Shown here in pieces: positions 32,873 to 42,132 of a DNA stretch of 64,000 nt. The stretch is from an uncultured Prevotellaceae bacterium. Lineage in GTDB: Bacteria > Bacteroidota > Bacteroidia > Bacteroidales > Muribaculaceae. The position numbers and the translations under genes are program-made. Position 1 is the first letter of the stretch. Each line of letters opens with the position of its first letter. The stretch spans positions 1 to 64,000 of the forward strand of contig ONKF01000001.1 in assembly GCA_900318335.1 (NCBI GenBank), written 5' to 3'. Below the pieces are notes generated by a model. The model searched no databases and was not told the origin of the DNA. It worked only from the letters and a program-made list of their open reading frames with translations.

Positions 32873-33538
32873 ATGACAGTACGTATCGAACCCTCGTGGA
32901 ACCGTGTGCTTGCCGGCGAATGGGAGGCACCCTACTTCAAGCTGTTAACCGACTTTGTGCGCCGTGAGTACCAGACGCACCAGGTTTTCCCGCCTGGGCG
33001 GCAGATTTTTGCGGCATTTGACGCGGCGCCGTTCGACCAGGTCAAGGTGGTGATACTGGGGCAGGATCCCTATCATGGTGTGGGACAGGCCAATGGGCTG
33101 TGCTTCAGCGTCAACGAGGGGGTACCGATGCCACCGTCACTCATCAACATTTTCAAGGAGGTGCATGATGACGTCGGGGCTCCGATTCCCGCCAGCGGTG
33201 ACTTGTCGCGCTGGGCCCGCCAGGGCGTGCTGCTGCTGAATGCGACGCTGACGGTACAGGCTCACCAGCCGCTGTCTCACCAGGGCAAAGGCTGGGAGGA
33301 GTTCACCGACCACGTGATTGCCCATCTGGCCAACGAGCGCGAACACCTGGTGTTCATGCTGTGGGGGGCATACGCCAAGCGCAAGGGCGCCTTTATCGAC
33401 CGCACGCGCCACTTGGTGCTCACTGCGGCCCACCCCTCTCCCCTATCGGCCAACAGGGGCGGATTCTTTGGCACTCACCATTTCTCGCGAGCCAACGACT
33501 ATCTGGTTCAGCATGGCCAGACACCCATCCAGTGGTAA
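32873..33538 (+). CDS. ung: Uracil-DNA glycosylase, family 1
   Basis: The 221-aa product has the water-activating motif VVILGQDPYHG (residues ~59-69), the FSVNEG region, LLLNATLTVQ and the DNA-intercalation loop HPSPLSANRGGFFGTHHFSRAN. It removes uracil from DNA at the start of base-excision repair. Its length and motifs are standard. It marks the beginning of the GC-rich, core-like part of the window. Confidence 0.96.
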   Translation: MTVRIEPSWNRVLAGEWEAPYFKLLTDFVRREYQTHQVFPPGRQIFAAFDAAPFDQVKVVILGQDPYHGVGQANGLCFSVNEGVPMPPSLINIFKEVHDDVGAPIPASGDLSRWARQGVLLLNATLTVQAHQPLSHQGKGWEEFTDHVIAHLANEREHLVFMLWGAYAKRKGAFIDRTRHLVLTAAHPSPLSANRGGFFGTHHFSRANDYLVQHGQTPIQW

Positions 33539-33596
33539 CGGGGATGCAAATGGCGCATAAATTATCACTTTTTGCGCTTTATATTGAAATATTGTT

Positions 33597-33604
33597 TAAC
33601 TTTG
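33597..33604 (+). promoter_or_regulatory. -7 promoter box (TAACTTTG) of the M16 peptidase gene
   Basis: TAnnTTTG match 58 bases upstream of the ATG; a TTTG at about 33571 may be the -33 element. Confidence 0.6.
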
Positions 33605-33661
33605 CCCATTGTTACAGAAATCATTATCAACTCAATACATAATTAATTAAAACCATTTAGC

Positions 33662-36571
33662 ATGAAACTGACAAGAATTGTGATGTCACTGCTCGCCGGC
33701 CTGGTATGCCTGGGCATGGCGGCAACAGCGCCTAAGGCCACCACCGTTCCCGGTGACCCCATGGCCACCCAGTGCTACACCCTGAGCAACGGCCTCAAGG
33801 TGTTCCTCAGTGTTAACCACCAGAGCCCCCGCATCACGGCCCACATCGCCGTGCGTACCGGCTCACGCAATGACCCCGCCGAGACCACTGGTCTGGCCCA
33901 CTATCTGGAGCACCTGATGTTCAAGGGCACACAGAGTTACGGCACGAGCAACTACGAGGCTGAGAAGCCGCTGCTCGACACTATCGAGGCCCGCTACGAG
34001 CAGTACCGCCTCGTGAAGGATCCCGAGCGTCGCCGCCAACTCTACCACGAGATCGACAGCATCTCGCAGCTGGCCGCCAAGTACAACATCCCCAACGAGT
34101 ATGACAAGCTGATGGCCGGCATCGGTGGCCAAGGCACCAACGCCTACACCAGCACCGACGTCACCTGCTATACCGAGGACATCCCCGCCAACGAGGTGGA
34201 CCGCTGGGCACGCATCCAGGCCGACCGCTTCCAGAACATGGTCATCCGCGGTTTCCACACCGAGCTCGAGGCTGTGTATGAGGAGTACAACATCGGTATC
34301 GCACAGGACCAGAGAAAGATCTTCGAGGCCTTGAGCGCCAAGATGTTCCCCACCCACCCCTATGGTACCCAGACAACCATCGGTACCCAGGAGCACCTCA
34401 AGAACCCGTCAATCACCAACATCAAGAACTACTTCCACAACTACTACTGCCCCAACAATGTGGCTATCTGTATGGCCGGTGACTTTGACCCCGATGAGGT
34501 CATCACCATCCTTGAGCGCTACTTCGGCAGCTGGAAGCCCAACTACAACTTGACCCGTCCCGAGTTCGCACCCCTCAAGCCCATTGTGGCACCCATCGAC
34601 ACTACCGTCATTGGCCAGGAGGCCGAATTCGTGGCCCTGGGATGGCGTTTTGGCGCCGGCAACTCGCTGCAGTGCGATACCGTCGACGTGATTTCTGAAA
34701 TGCTCTCCAACGGCACTGCTGGTCTTATCGACCTCAACCTGAACCAGCCCCTCAAGGTGATGGGCGCCGGTGCCTTCACCGACCCGATGACCGATTACTC
34801 TATGCTCCTGCTCATGGGTTATCCCAACGAGGGCCAGACGCTCGAGGAAGTGCGCGACCTCCTGCTTGGCGAGCTCGCTAAGCTGCGTGCAGGCAACTTT
34901 GACGACGACCTGCTCGTGAGCGTGGTCAACAACAACAAGCTGAACTACCTGCGCGCCCTCGATAACAATGCGTCCCGCACCCGTCAACTGGTCAACGCCT
35001 TTATCAACCACGTGGACTGGGCCCAGGAAGTTGGCAAGCTGGACCGCATGGCCGGCATGACCAAGCAGCAGATTGTGGACTTTGCCAACCGCCACTTGCT
35101 GGACAACAACTTCGTGTGCGTCTATAAGCGCATGGGCGTTGACACCACCGAGAAGAAGATCGACAAGCCCGCCATCACCCCCATCCCCACTAACCGCGAC
35201 ATGCAGAGCAACTTCGTTCGCAACATCCTGGGCGAGACCGTTGAGCCCATCCAGCCGCAGTTTGTGGACTACACCAAGGAGATGACCGTGGACAAGACCA
35301 GCAAGAATCTGCCGCTGCTCTACAAGCAGAACACCCTGGACGACCTGTTCTCATTGACCTACAAGTATGACTTCGGCACAACGGCCGATAACCGCTATGA
35401 GACAGCCTTGAGCTACATGGACTTCTTGGGCACCAAGAAGATGAGCGCCACCGAATTCAAGCAGCGCCTGTACAAGCTGGCCTGCAGCATCTCAATGAGC
35501 GTTAGTGACAACGAGACTTACCTGACCCTGAGCGGCCTGAGCGAGAACATGCCCGAGGCACTCAAGCTTGCCGAGGATCTGATGCAGAACGCACAGGTCG
35601 ATGAGGAAGCCTACAAGAGCCTGGTGGACGTCATCCTCAAGAGCCGTAACGACGCCAAGCAGAGCCAGGATGGATGCTTCAGCCGCCTGAACGCATACGG
35701 CATGTACGGTCCCCGCAACGAGTACACCAACATCATGAGCGCCCAGCAGCTGCGCGACACCAAGCCCGCCGAGCTCATCAACCTCGTCAAGGGCATGCGC
35801 GACATGCAGCACACCGTGGTTTACTACGGTCCCATGACCCAGAAGGAGCTTGACAAGTGCCTCAAGAAGGTGCACAAGACCAAGAAGAACCTCGCCGCTG
35901 TTCCCGTGGGCACTCCTTACATGGAGCAGACCACCCCGAGGACCGAAATCCTGCTGGCTCCCTACGAGGCCAAGAACATCTACATGGTACAGTACCACAA
36001 CGAGGGCACCCAGTGGGCTCCAGAGCACGCTGCCACCATCAACCTGTTCAACGAGTACTTCGGTGGCGGCATGAACGGCATCGTCTTCCAGGAGCTGCGC
36101 GAGGCACGCGGTCTGGCCTATTCGGCTGCTGCCTACTACCGCCAGCCCAGCGAGCTGCCCCACCCCGAGTATGCGATGACCTACATCATCACCCAGAACG
36201 ACAAGATGATGGACTGCATCCGCGAGTTCAACAACATCGTGGGCACCATTCCCCAGAGTGAGGCAGCTTTTGCCCTGGCCAAGGACGCTCTCATGAAGAA
36301 ACTGGCCAGCCGTCGCACCGTTCGTGGCGCCGTCCTGAATAGTTACATGAATGCTCAGCGCATGGGTCTCGACTATGACATCAACTCGTTGGTTTACAAG
36401 ACACTGCCCAACCTGAATCTGAACGACATCGTCAAGTTCGAGCAGCAGTCTATGGCAGGCAAGCCCTACCGCTACCTCATCCTGGGTGACGAGAAAGAAC
36501 TCGACATCGAGGGCCTCGAGAAGATCGCCCCCATCCGTCGACTCACCCTCGAAGAAATCTTCGGATACTAA
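33662..36571 (+). CDS. Exported M16 family zinc metallopeptidase (double-length)
   Basis: The 969-aa product has a signal peptide (MKLTRIVMSLLAGLVCLGMA). The active N-terminal M16 domain carries the inverted zinc motif HYLEH (residues 80-84) and the downstream Glu in ELEAVYEEYN. A large insert and M16_C domain follow, then a second inactive M16 half at ~530-960 (YFGGGMNGIVFQELREARGLAYSA). This matches the single-chain pitrilysin/PqqL-like architecture, in which two halves form a clam-shell chamber that degrades peptides, here probably in the periplasm. It is monocistronic, with a strong terminator after it. Confidence 0.92.
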   Translation: MKLTRIVMSLLAGLVCLGMAATAPKATTVPGDPMATQCYTLSNGLKVFLSVNHQSPRITAHIAVRTGSRNDPAETTGLAHYLEHLMFKGTQSYGTSNYEAEKPLLDTIEARYEQYRLVKDPERRRQLYHEIDSISQLAAKYNIPNEYDKLMAGIGGQGTNAYTSTDVTCYTEDIPANEVDRWARIQADRFQNMVIRGFHTELEAVYEEYNIGIAQDQRKIFEALSAKMFPTHPYGTQTTIGTQEHLKNPSITNIKNYFHNYYCPNNVAICMAGDFDPDEVITILERYFGSWKPNYNLTRPEFAPLKPIVAPIDTTVIGQEAEFVALGWRFGAGNSLQCDTVDVISEMLSNGTAGLIDLNLNQPLKVMGAGAFTDPMTDYSMLLLMGYPNEGQTLEEVRDLLLGELAKLRAGNFDDDLLVSVVNNNKLNYLRALDNNASRTRQLVNAFINHVDWAQEVGKLDRMAGMTKQQIVDFANRHLLDNNFVCVYKRMGVDTTEKKIDKPAITPIPTNRDMQSNFVRNILGETVEPIQPQFVDYTKEMTVDKTSKNLPLLYKQNTLDDLFSLTYKYDFGTTADNRYETALSYMDFLGTKKMSATEFKQRLYKLACSISMSVSDNETYLTLSGLSENMPEALKLAEDLMQNAQVDEEAYKSLVDVILKSRNDAKQSQDGCFSRLNAYGMYGPRNEYTNIMSAQQLRDTKPAELINLVKGMRDMQHTVVYYGPMTQKELDKCLKKVHKTKKNLAAVPVGTPYMEQTTPRTEILLAPYEAKNIYMVQYHNEGTQWAPEHAATINLFNEYFGGGMNGIVFQELREARGLAYSAAAYYRQPSELPHPEYAMTYIITQNDKMMDCIREFNNIVGTIPQSEAAFALAKDALMKKLASRRTVRGAVLNSYMNAQRMGLDYDINSLVYKTLPNLNLNDIVKFEQQSMAGKPYRYLILGDEKELDIEGLEKIAPIRRLTLEEIFGY

Positions 36572-36613
36572 TCCCGTATTGAGGCTTTAGCGGAGTTCCC
36601 GCAAACTAAAAGA

Positions 36614-36648
36614 GAAGAGGCGCAAGATAATGCTTGCGCCTCTTCTTT
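36614..36648 (+). terminator. Terminator of the M16 peptidase gene
   Basis: GAAGAGGCGCAAG and CTTGCGCCTCTTC form a 13-bp stem with a 6-base loop, followed by TTTG. Confidence 0.85.
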
Positions 36649-36770
36649 GTCGAGTTGTGTATTAGAGATGCGGATGCCATCAGAAGATTCAGAAAACTCA
36701 GTTGTTATATTTAATGGGTTGTTGTCCTGTTGTAGAAGTTGTTTGAGAAAGGGTGCGGAGGACTTCACGC

Positions 36771-36786
36771 ATGCAAACGTTTGCAT
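36771..36786. promoter_or_regulatory. Perfect palindromic operator upstream of amylase gene 1
   Basis: ATGCAAACGTTTGCAT is a perfect 16-bp palindrome with the central CG typical of LacI-family operators. Its centre is 64.5 bp upstream of the -7 box at 36843. A 13/16 match occurs before the second amylase gene at the same distance. The regulator is not in this window. Confidence 0.65.
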
Positions 36787-36842
36787 TGATTGATTTGATA
36801 ATAAACTGTAAGGACATAGTGGTATATTTGTTTAATAATGAG

Positions 36843-36850
36843 TAAATTTG
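36843..36850 (+). promoter_or_regulatory. -7 promoter box (TAAATTTG) of amylase gene 1
   Basis: It lies 37 bases before the ATG at 36887. A second possible box, TATATTTG, lies at 36823-36830. Its position excludes the in-frame TTG at 36848 as the start. Confidence 0.6.
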
Positions 36851-36886
36851 AGGTCATTATTACTAATAACCATATATTTGTGCAAT

Positions 36887-39800
36887 ATGAAGAACCGAAA
36901 GACCATTATCAAGTGTATCGTCACGCTGTTGCTGATGGCAGTGGCGACGCAGCAAGTGTGGGCCACGTTTGTGGGGCCACGCAGTGACTTCCGCGACGAG
37001 AGTATCTACTTCGTAATGACCACCCGATTCTATGACGGTGACCCGAGCAACAATGCCCAGTGCTGGGATGGTGCGGCCGCCAACAGCGGCGACCCGTGCT
37101 GGCGAGGCGACTTCAAGGGCCTGATCGACAAGCTCGACTACATCAAGGCACTCGGTTTCACTGCCATTTGGGTAACGCCCATTGTCGAGAACGCCTCGGG
37201 CCTGGACTACCACGGCTACCACGCGAGGAACTTCTCACGCGTTGACCATCGCTACGAGAGCGGCGACACCACATTCCAGACGCTCATCGATGCCGCCCAT
37301 GCCCGCGGCATGAAGGTGATTCTGGACATCGTCCTCAACCACACGGGCAACTTCGGCGAGGAGCACCTGTGCAAACTCTTCACCCGTGACTGGAGCGCCA
37401 ACCAGTTCAAGATCAACGAGTGCATGAAGCCCTACACCACCGACTCGGTGGGCGGCGTGCTTCCCACCAACTACAACAACCTGCCCTCAGGCCAGCAGTA
37501 TGACGCCCGCCTGAAGCAGATGAAGAACACCGATGGCCAGAACCACGACACGCACAACTACTGGCACCACTTCGGCCAATTCAACTGGGACGACAACACG
37601 CGCTGGTGGGCACAGATTGCCGGCGACTGCGTGGACCTGAACACCGAGAATCCTGCAGTGGCCCAATACCTCATCGACTGTTACGGCTCGTTCATCAAAA
37701 TGGGTGTGGACGGTTTCCGCATCGACACGGGCGGACACATCGCGCGCTTGACGTTCAACAAAATCTATATCCCCGCCTTCAAGGCCCTGGGCGAACAATA
37801 TAAGCACAAGCGCCTGAACCAGGCCGATTTCTTCATGTACACCGAGGTGTGCGCCCGTTTCCAGGGCAGCGTCACCTACCGCAACCAGCCCGTCCTGTCG
37901 CCCTACTTCTACACTTGGGCCGAGAACAAGAACTACAGCTGGAACAACGACCCGACCTACTGGGACGGCATCGCCATCTATGAGAGCACCGACCTCAACT
38001 CGCTCGACAACATCAGCTCCTGCCAGCAGATGTATGCCGACAACTGCACCGAGACCAGCAGCGCGATGCCCACGTCGAACAACGCCCTGCTCAACGGCAA
38101 CAGCTACCACACGCCCGACGTGAGCCGCGCCTCGGGACTCAGTGTCATCGACTTCCCCGTCCATTACTCCTTCCACAACATCGCCAGCGTGTGGGGCCTT
38201 GCCACGGGCGGTGACAAGTACTATAACGACGCGACCTATAATGTGGTCTATGTCGATAGCCACGACTACAGCCCCGGACCTAACGACAACATCCGCTTCA
38301 ACGAGGGCACCGATCAGTGGGCCGAGAACCTGAGCCTGATGTTCACCTTCCGCGGCATCCCGTGCCTGTACTACGGCAGCGAGATCGAGTTCAAGGCCGG
38401 CAAGACCATCGACCCGGGTGGCAACGGCTCCCTCAAGGACAGCGGCCGCGCCTACTACGGCGGCTACATCAAGGGCAATGTCAACGTCAGCGACTTCGGT
38501 GTTGCCAGCGGTGCCAGCGGCAATCTTGCCGCCACGCTGAGCAAACCTCTGGTGAAGCACCTGCAACGCCTGAACCGCATCCGCCAGGCTGTGCCCGCAC
38601 TGCGCAAGGGTCAGTACAGCACCTCGGGCTGCACCTCGAGCGGTGGATATGCCTTCAAGCGCCGTTACACCGACAGCACGACCGACAGCTACGTGCTGGT
38701 CACCATCAATGGCCCCGCCACCTTCACGGACGTGCTCAACGGAACCTACACCGACTGCATCACGGGCGATGTCAAGACCGTGACCAACGGCACACTGACC
38801 ACCACCTCGTGCAGCGGCAAGGGTAATATGCGCATCTATGTGCTCTCGACGAGCCTCACGTCCGCGCCCGGTAAAATCGGTCAGGACGGTCCCTACCTGT
38901 ATACCAGCAGCCCCAATGCCGGTTCTGTGCTGAGCTATGACGGCACCCAGGAGGAACTGTCGAGCAACAACGGCGAGGGCAACGGCACGTCGCCCGTCAC
39001 CCCGGTTGAGCCTTATGAGCCCAGCTGCGAGGAGGACGACATGAGCGTATTCCTCGAGACCAGCACCAGCGTGAACAGCGTGACGACCTGGATCTGGAAC
39101 AGCAGCAGCAACTTCACTGGCGGCAACTGGCCCGGCGAGGCCATGACGCTCATGGGCACCACCAATGACGGCTCTCGCAAGATCTGGAAATGGACCTATA
39201 GCGGAACGCTCACAAGCCAGCCCACGGGCATCATCTTTGTCACCGACGGCCAGCAGACCAGCGACCTGACCTTCCGCAACCACGGCTATTACATCGACGG
39301 CACGTGGCACCACGAGGTGACCAACTACACCTCGCCAGCCCCCACCCTGTCGATAGACCAGCCCAGTGGCCAGTATCAGGGCAGCGTCACAGTGACCATT
39401 ACCGCCAGCGAGAGCAACGCCGTCATCGTCTATACCACCGACGGTACCACGCCCACCGCCAACAGCCCCCATGCCACGGGCAGCGTGAGCCTCACCTTCA
39501 GGGACAATACCGTGCTGACAGCAGGTGTCCTCTATCAGGGCAAGGTGCGCAACGTGGTGCAGCGCGAATACATCTTCCATGGCTTTGTGCCCTACACAGC
39601 AACGGTCTATATCAAGGATCCGACCACGGCGCCCAACAACTGGTCAACGGTCTATGTCTATGCCTGGGATGACACGGGAGTCATCAGCGACACTTGGCCC
39701 GGCGTCCGCGTGACCGCAACCAAGGTCGTACAGGGGCAACGGTTCTACTACCGCACGTTCAATGTCAATAGCGAGGACTACACCTTCAATGTCGTGCTTA

Positions 39801-40102
39801 GCCAGGGTGACAACCAGCACCAGAGTGTCGACATCACGGGCATCAGCCGTGACATCTATCTGGAAGTCACCTCGACGACCAACAAATACACGGTTGCCGA
39901 CATCACTGACCAATATGCTTACCTCGTTGGTGACGTGGACGGCGACGGTGAGGTATCCATCGGTGACATGACAGCGCTGATCGACCTGCTGCTGGGCGAC
40001 GGCGTGTTTGATGCCGACATGATGCAACGTGCCGAGATCAATGGTGACGGCGAGGTTACCATCGGTGACGTCTCAGCCCTCATCGACATACTCCTGCGCT
40101 AA
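36887..40102 (+). CDS. Secreted GH13 alpha-amylase with starch-binding modules and dockerin
   Basis: The 1071-aa product (ATG 36887; signal peptide MKNRKTIIKCIVTLLLMAVA...VWA) has a GH13 barrel with DIVLNHTGN (~145), nucleophile region GVDGFRIDTGGH (~275), acid/base Glu in YTEVCARF (~317) and VDSHDYSPG (~455). After ~720 come a CBM26-like module (TTWIWNSSSNFTGGNWPG), a chitobiase-type beta domain (VIVYTTDGTTPTANSP), a second CBM26-like module (VYVYAWDDTGVISDTWPG), and a two-repeat dockerin (GDVDGDGEVSIGDMTALIDL, EINGDGEVTIGDVSALIDIL). It probably hydrolyses starch outside the cell or at its surface. No Sus genes adjoin it; regulation is likely through the palindrome at 36771. Confidence 0.92.
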   Translation: MKNRKTIIKCIVTLLLMAVATQQVWATFVGPRSDFRDESIYFVMTTRFYDGDPSNNAQCWDGAAANSGDPCWRGDFKGLIDKLDYIKALGFTAIWVTPIVENASGLDYHGYHARNFSRVDHRYESGDTTFQTLIDAAHARGMKVILDIVLNHTGNFGEEHLCKLFTRDWSANQFKINECMKPYTTDSVGGVLPTNYNNLPSGQQYDARLKQMKNTDGQNHDTHNYWHHFGQFNWDDNTRWWAQIAGDCVDLNTENPAVAQYLIDCYGSFIKMGVDGFRIDTGGHIARLTFNKIYIPAFKALGEQYKHKRLNQADFFMYTEVCARFQGSVTYRNQPVLSPYFYTWAENKNYSWNNDPTYWDGIAIYESTDLNSLDNISSCQQMYADNCTETSSAMPTSNNALLNGNSYHTPDVSRASGLSVIDFPVHYSFHNIASVWGLATGGDKYYNDATYNVVYVDSHDYSPGPNDNIRFNEGTDQWAENLSLMFTFRGIPCLYYGSEIEFKAGKTIDPGGNGSLKDSGRAYYGGYIKGNVNVSDFGVASGASGNLAATLSKPLVKHLQRLNRIRQAVPALRKGQYSTSGCTSSGGYAFKRRYTDSTTDSYVLVTINGPATFTDVLNGTYTDCITGDVKTVTNGTLTTTSCSGKGNMRIYVLSTSLTSAPGKIGQDGPYLYTSSPNAGSVLSYDGTQEELSSNNGEGNGTSPVTPVEPYEPSCEEDDMSVFLETSTSVNSVTTWIWNSSSNFTGGNWPGEAMTLMGTTNDGSRKIWKWTYSGTLTSQPTGIIFVTDGQQTSDLTFRNHGYYIDGTWHHEVTNYTSPAPTLSIDQPSGQYQGSVTVTITASESNAVIVYTTDGTTPTANSPHATGSVSLTFRDNTVLTAGVLYQGKVRNVVQREYIFHGFVPYTATVYIKDPTTAPNNWSTVYVYAWDDTGVISDTWPGVRVTATKVVQGQRFYYRTFNVNSEDYTFNVVLSQGDNQHQSVDITGISRDIYLEVTSTTNKYTVADITDQYAYLVGDVDGDGEVSIGDMTALIDLLLGDGVFDADMMQRAEINGDGEVTIGDVSALIDILLR

Positions 40103-40126
40103 CCGCGACTGCCAACATCAAGGGAT

Positions 40127-40172
40127 GGTTCCATCGGCGACCGATTTATCATGATTTTTCGCCAATGGAACC
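40127..40172 (+). terminator. Large hairpin after amylase gene 1
   Basis: GGTTCCATCGGCGA (40127-40140) pairs with TCGCCAATGGAACC (40159-40172) with one bulge. There is no clear T tract, so it may be a processing or termination structure. Confidence 0.45.
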
Positions 40173-40355
40173 CTCTCCTGAAGGCACGAAAAATGGCACC
40201 GGATACTTCTTTTTTGTGTTCTTTATAACCTTGGAACACTTAGATATAAGTCGTTTTCGCGAACAAAAGTGTCCTTTTTCGACCCATCTTGAATTTTTAT
40301 GGCGCAATTAGCCTTTTTTAACACTATTTTTATTGTCCATGAATGCTTTTGGCAG

Positions 40356-40455
40356 TACTTTTGCACCACGATTTTAGGTAATAATTTTTTTCATAAGGTA
40401 ATGATTTAAGAGATTGCAGCAAACTCGTCGGGATGGCGAGTTTGTTGTTTTTATA
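40356..40455 (+). ncRNA. Candidate small RNA (promoter box plus terminator, no ORF)
   Basis: A -7 box TACTTTTG lies at 40356-40363 with a TTG-containing -33 region 20 bases upstream. About 60 bases later comes a perfect 8-bp hairpin CAAACTCG/CGAGTTTG (40420-40444), followed by TTGTTTTTATAT. The ~85-nt transcript has no ORF. It could be a free sRNA or an attenuated leader of the gene at 40575. The rest of the 40103-40574 gap shows only the hairpin at 40127. Confidence 0.45.
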
Positions 40456-40574
40456 TATTTTTATTTCCAACTGACAGCAAATACCCACACTTATTTCATA
40501 AAAAATTAAACCCACCGTTGTCTTGATTGTCTAAAAAAATGATTAATTTAGCGATTCCAAAACAACCACTACTC

Positions 40575-41192
40575 ATGACAATGAAACGATTGTTCACCAC
40601 ACTGATGATGTGCCTGATACTTGCAGGCAGCCTGTGGGCTCGGGACGACGAGGTGATAGTCACCCGCCAGCTCACCGCAGCACAGCGCAATGCCTTGCCC
40701 GAGAAGACCATCACCGTGGAAATGAAACGCCTCGTGCCCGCCAAGAAGGCCGACGCGGCACTTATCGATGCCATCAACCAGGTCATGGACACCATCGCCC
40801 GTGAGGACTACCTGAACCGCACCTTCGTGCTGCTATTGGAGCCCAAACAGGGTGGTGAGGTCGCCATTGCCGTCCACGACGACGATATCGTGACCCGCGG
40901 CAACAAGGATGCCACCATCTACTATGGCACCCTCGAACGCGGGCGTTACCAGTTTGTCGTGCTCACGGGCAAGGACAACGGTGAGCTGCTGGAACGCACA
41001 TTCAAGCGGCAGGGAAAAATTAAATTTGTCCAGGAGTTTGAGTTTGTGGACTTCCCCACCCCGCGCTATCCCACGAGCGTCATTGGACGATGGAAGCCCG
41101 GTAGCGGACTCAAGTGGAATACGGTGGTCATCAACGAGGACCCCAACGCCGACCGAGACTCGCTTGACCGACCCGCAAGAGCCGAAGATTAA
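40575..41192 (+). CDS. Hypothetical exported protein (205 aa)
   Basis: I take the ATG at 40575 (MTMKRLFTTLMMCLILAGSLWA, a signal peptide); the frame extends upstream to 40527. The mature part is mixed alpha/beta (VIVTRQLTAAQRNALPEKTI, FVLLLEPKQGGEVAIAVHDD, RGRYQFVVLTGKDNGELLER) and ends in a charged tail (DRDSLDRPARAED). No family is recognised; it is probably periplasmic. It ends 18 bases before the cytidylate-kinase-like gene and may be co-transcribed with it. Confidence 0.75.
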   Translation: MTMKRLFTTLMMCLILAGSLWARDDEVIVTRQLTAAQRNALPEKTITVEMKRLVPAKKADAALIDAINQVMDTIAREDYLNRTFVLLLEPKQGGEVAIAVHDDDIVTRGNKDATIYYGTLERGRYQFVVLTGKDNGELLERTFKRQGKIKFVQEFEFVDFPTPRYPTSVIGRWKPGSGLKWNTVVINEDPNADRDSLDRPARAED

Positions 41193-41210
41193 TCATAACA
41201 CGATACAACG

Positions 41211-41855
41211 ATGAACCAGGACCCTAAAAACAACAACAAGAATTATGTGATTGCCATCGGACGTCAGTTTGGCTGCGGTGGCCGTGAGGTAGGCCAGCGT
41301 GTGGCCCAACTGCTCGGCATCGACTACTATGACAAGCAGTTGCTGCTTGAGGCGTCCAAGGCAAGCGGCATCCATACCGAGATGTTTGAGGCAGCCGACG
41401 AGCGCACGCCTAAGTTCTTCCCCAGCCTGTGGCCGTTGAACCTGGCGATGGCGGGAGCGACCTTCATGGGTGACGTGACAATGAGCGACGACAGCATCTA
41501 CAAGGCCCAATGCCAGGTGATGAAAGACCTGGTGGACCGCAAGTCATGCGTCATCGTGGGACGAACCGCCGACTACGTCCTGCGCGACTACTGCCCCGTC
41601 GTCAGCGTGTTCCTGCACGCCCCCATCGAGGACCGCGTGGCACGCATCATCGGGCGCGGCGACTGTGACACCAGTGAGGCCGCCGAGAAGCGCAGCGACA
41701 AGATCAACAAGCTGCGCGCCGAGTACTACAACTTCTACACCGACAAGCTGTGGGGCCATGCCGACAGCTACGACCTGTGCCTCGACTCCAGCCTCCTCGG
41801 CATCGAGGGCACCGCACAACTCATCGTCGACTACGTCCATCGCCGCCTGGGATAA
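41211..41855 (+). CDS. Cytidylate-kinase-like family protein
   Basis: The 214-aa product has a P-loop-like start (YVIAIGRQFGCGGREVGQRV, residues ~11-30) followed by LLGIDYYDKQLLLEA, VIVGRTADYVLRDY, VFLHAPIEDRVARI and SLLGIEGTAQLIVDY. This is the cytidylate-kinase-2 (AAA_26-type) family, widespread in Bacteroidales in addition to canonical Cmk. The glycine loop lacks the classical GKS/T Lys (GCGGRE), so the substrate and even the kinase activity are uncertain. Confidence 0.85.
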   Translation: MNQDPKNNNKNYVIAIGRQFGCGGREVGQRVAQLLGIDYYDKQLLLEASKASGIHTEMFEAADERTPKFFPSLWPLNLAMAGATFMGDVTMSDDSIYKAQCQVMKDLVDRKSCVIVGRTADYVLRDYCPVVSVFLHAPIEDRVARIIGRGDCDTSEAAEKRSDKINKLRAEYYNFYTDKLWGHADSYDLCLDSSLLGIEGTAQLIVDYVHRRLG

Positions 41856-41891
41856 AACGGCAACCCACTTATCCTATAAGTAGTAAAACAA

Positions 41892-41946
41892 TAAGTACAA
41901 TAAATACAATTTTCTGTCAATCAGCATTTTGTATTTATTGTACTTA
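41892..41946. repeat. Perfect 18-bp inverted repeat, AT-rich
   Basis: TAAGTACAATAAATACAA (41892-41909) and its exact complement (41929-41946) flank a 19-base loop. It lies 36 bases after the cytidylate-kinase-like gene. It may act as a bidirectional terminator, as a protein-binding site, or as a remnant of a MITE-like element. Confidence 0.85.
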
Positions 41947-42089
41947 ATGTTTATGCCACAATTTGAACTATTATCATTATCCTACCATGATAAGCCGAGC
42001 ACATCGCTATACATGCGGACTATTTTTCGACAAAAAATTAAAATTTCTTAAATACCACTATATTTTTATCGTTTTTCAATAATTTCATA

Positions 42090-42097
42090 TATCTTTG
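42090..42097 (+). promoter_or_regulatory. -7 promoter box (TATCTTTG) of the DUF2975/HTH pair
   Basis: TAnnTTTG match 36 bases upstream of the ATG at 42133. Confidence 0.6.
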
Positions 42098-42132
42098 CCC
42101 CAGTTTTATGAACCATTTAATCTTTTCAAGTT

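Noticed and set aside
37487..39580. Long minus-strand open frame (697 codons) opposite amylase gene 1
   Set aside because: It is antisense to a gene with complete GH13, CBM and dockerin motifs. The long frame results from G/C-ending codons; its translation is low-complexity Val/Ala/Gly-rich.
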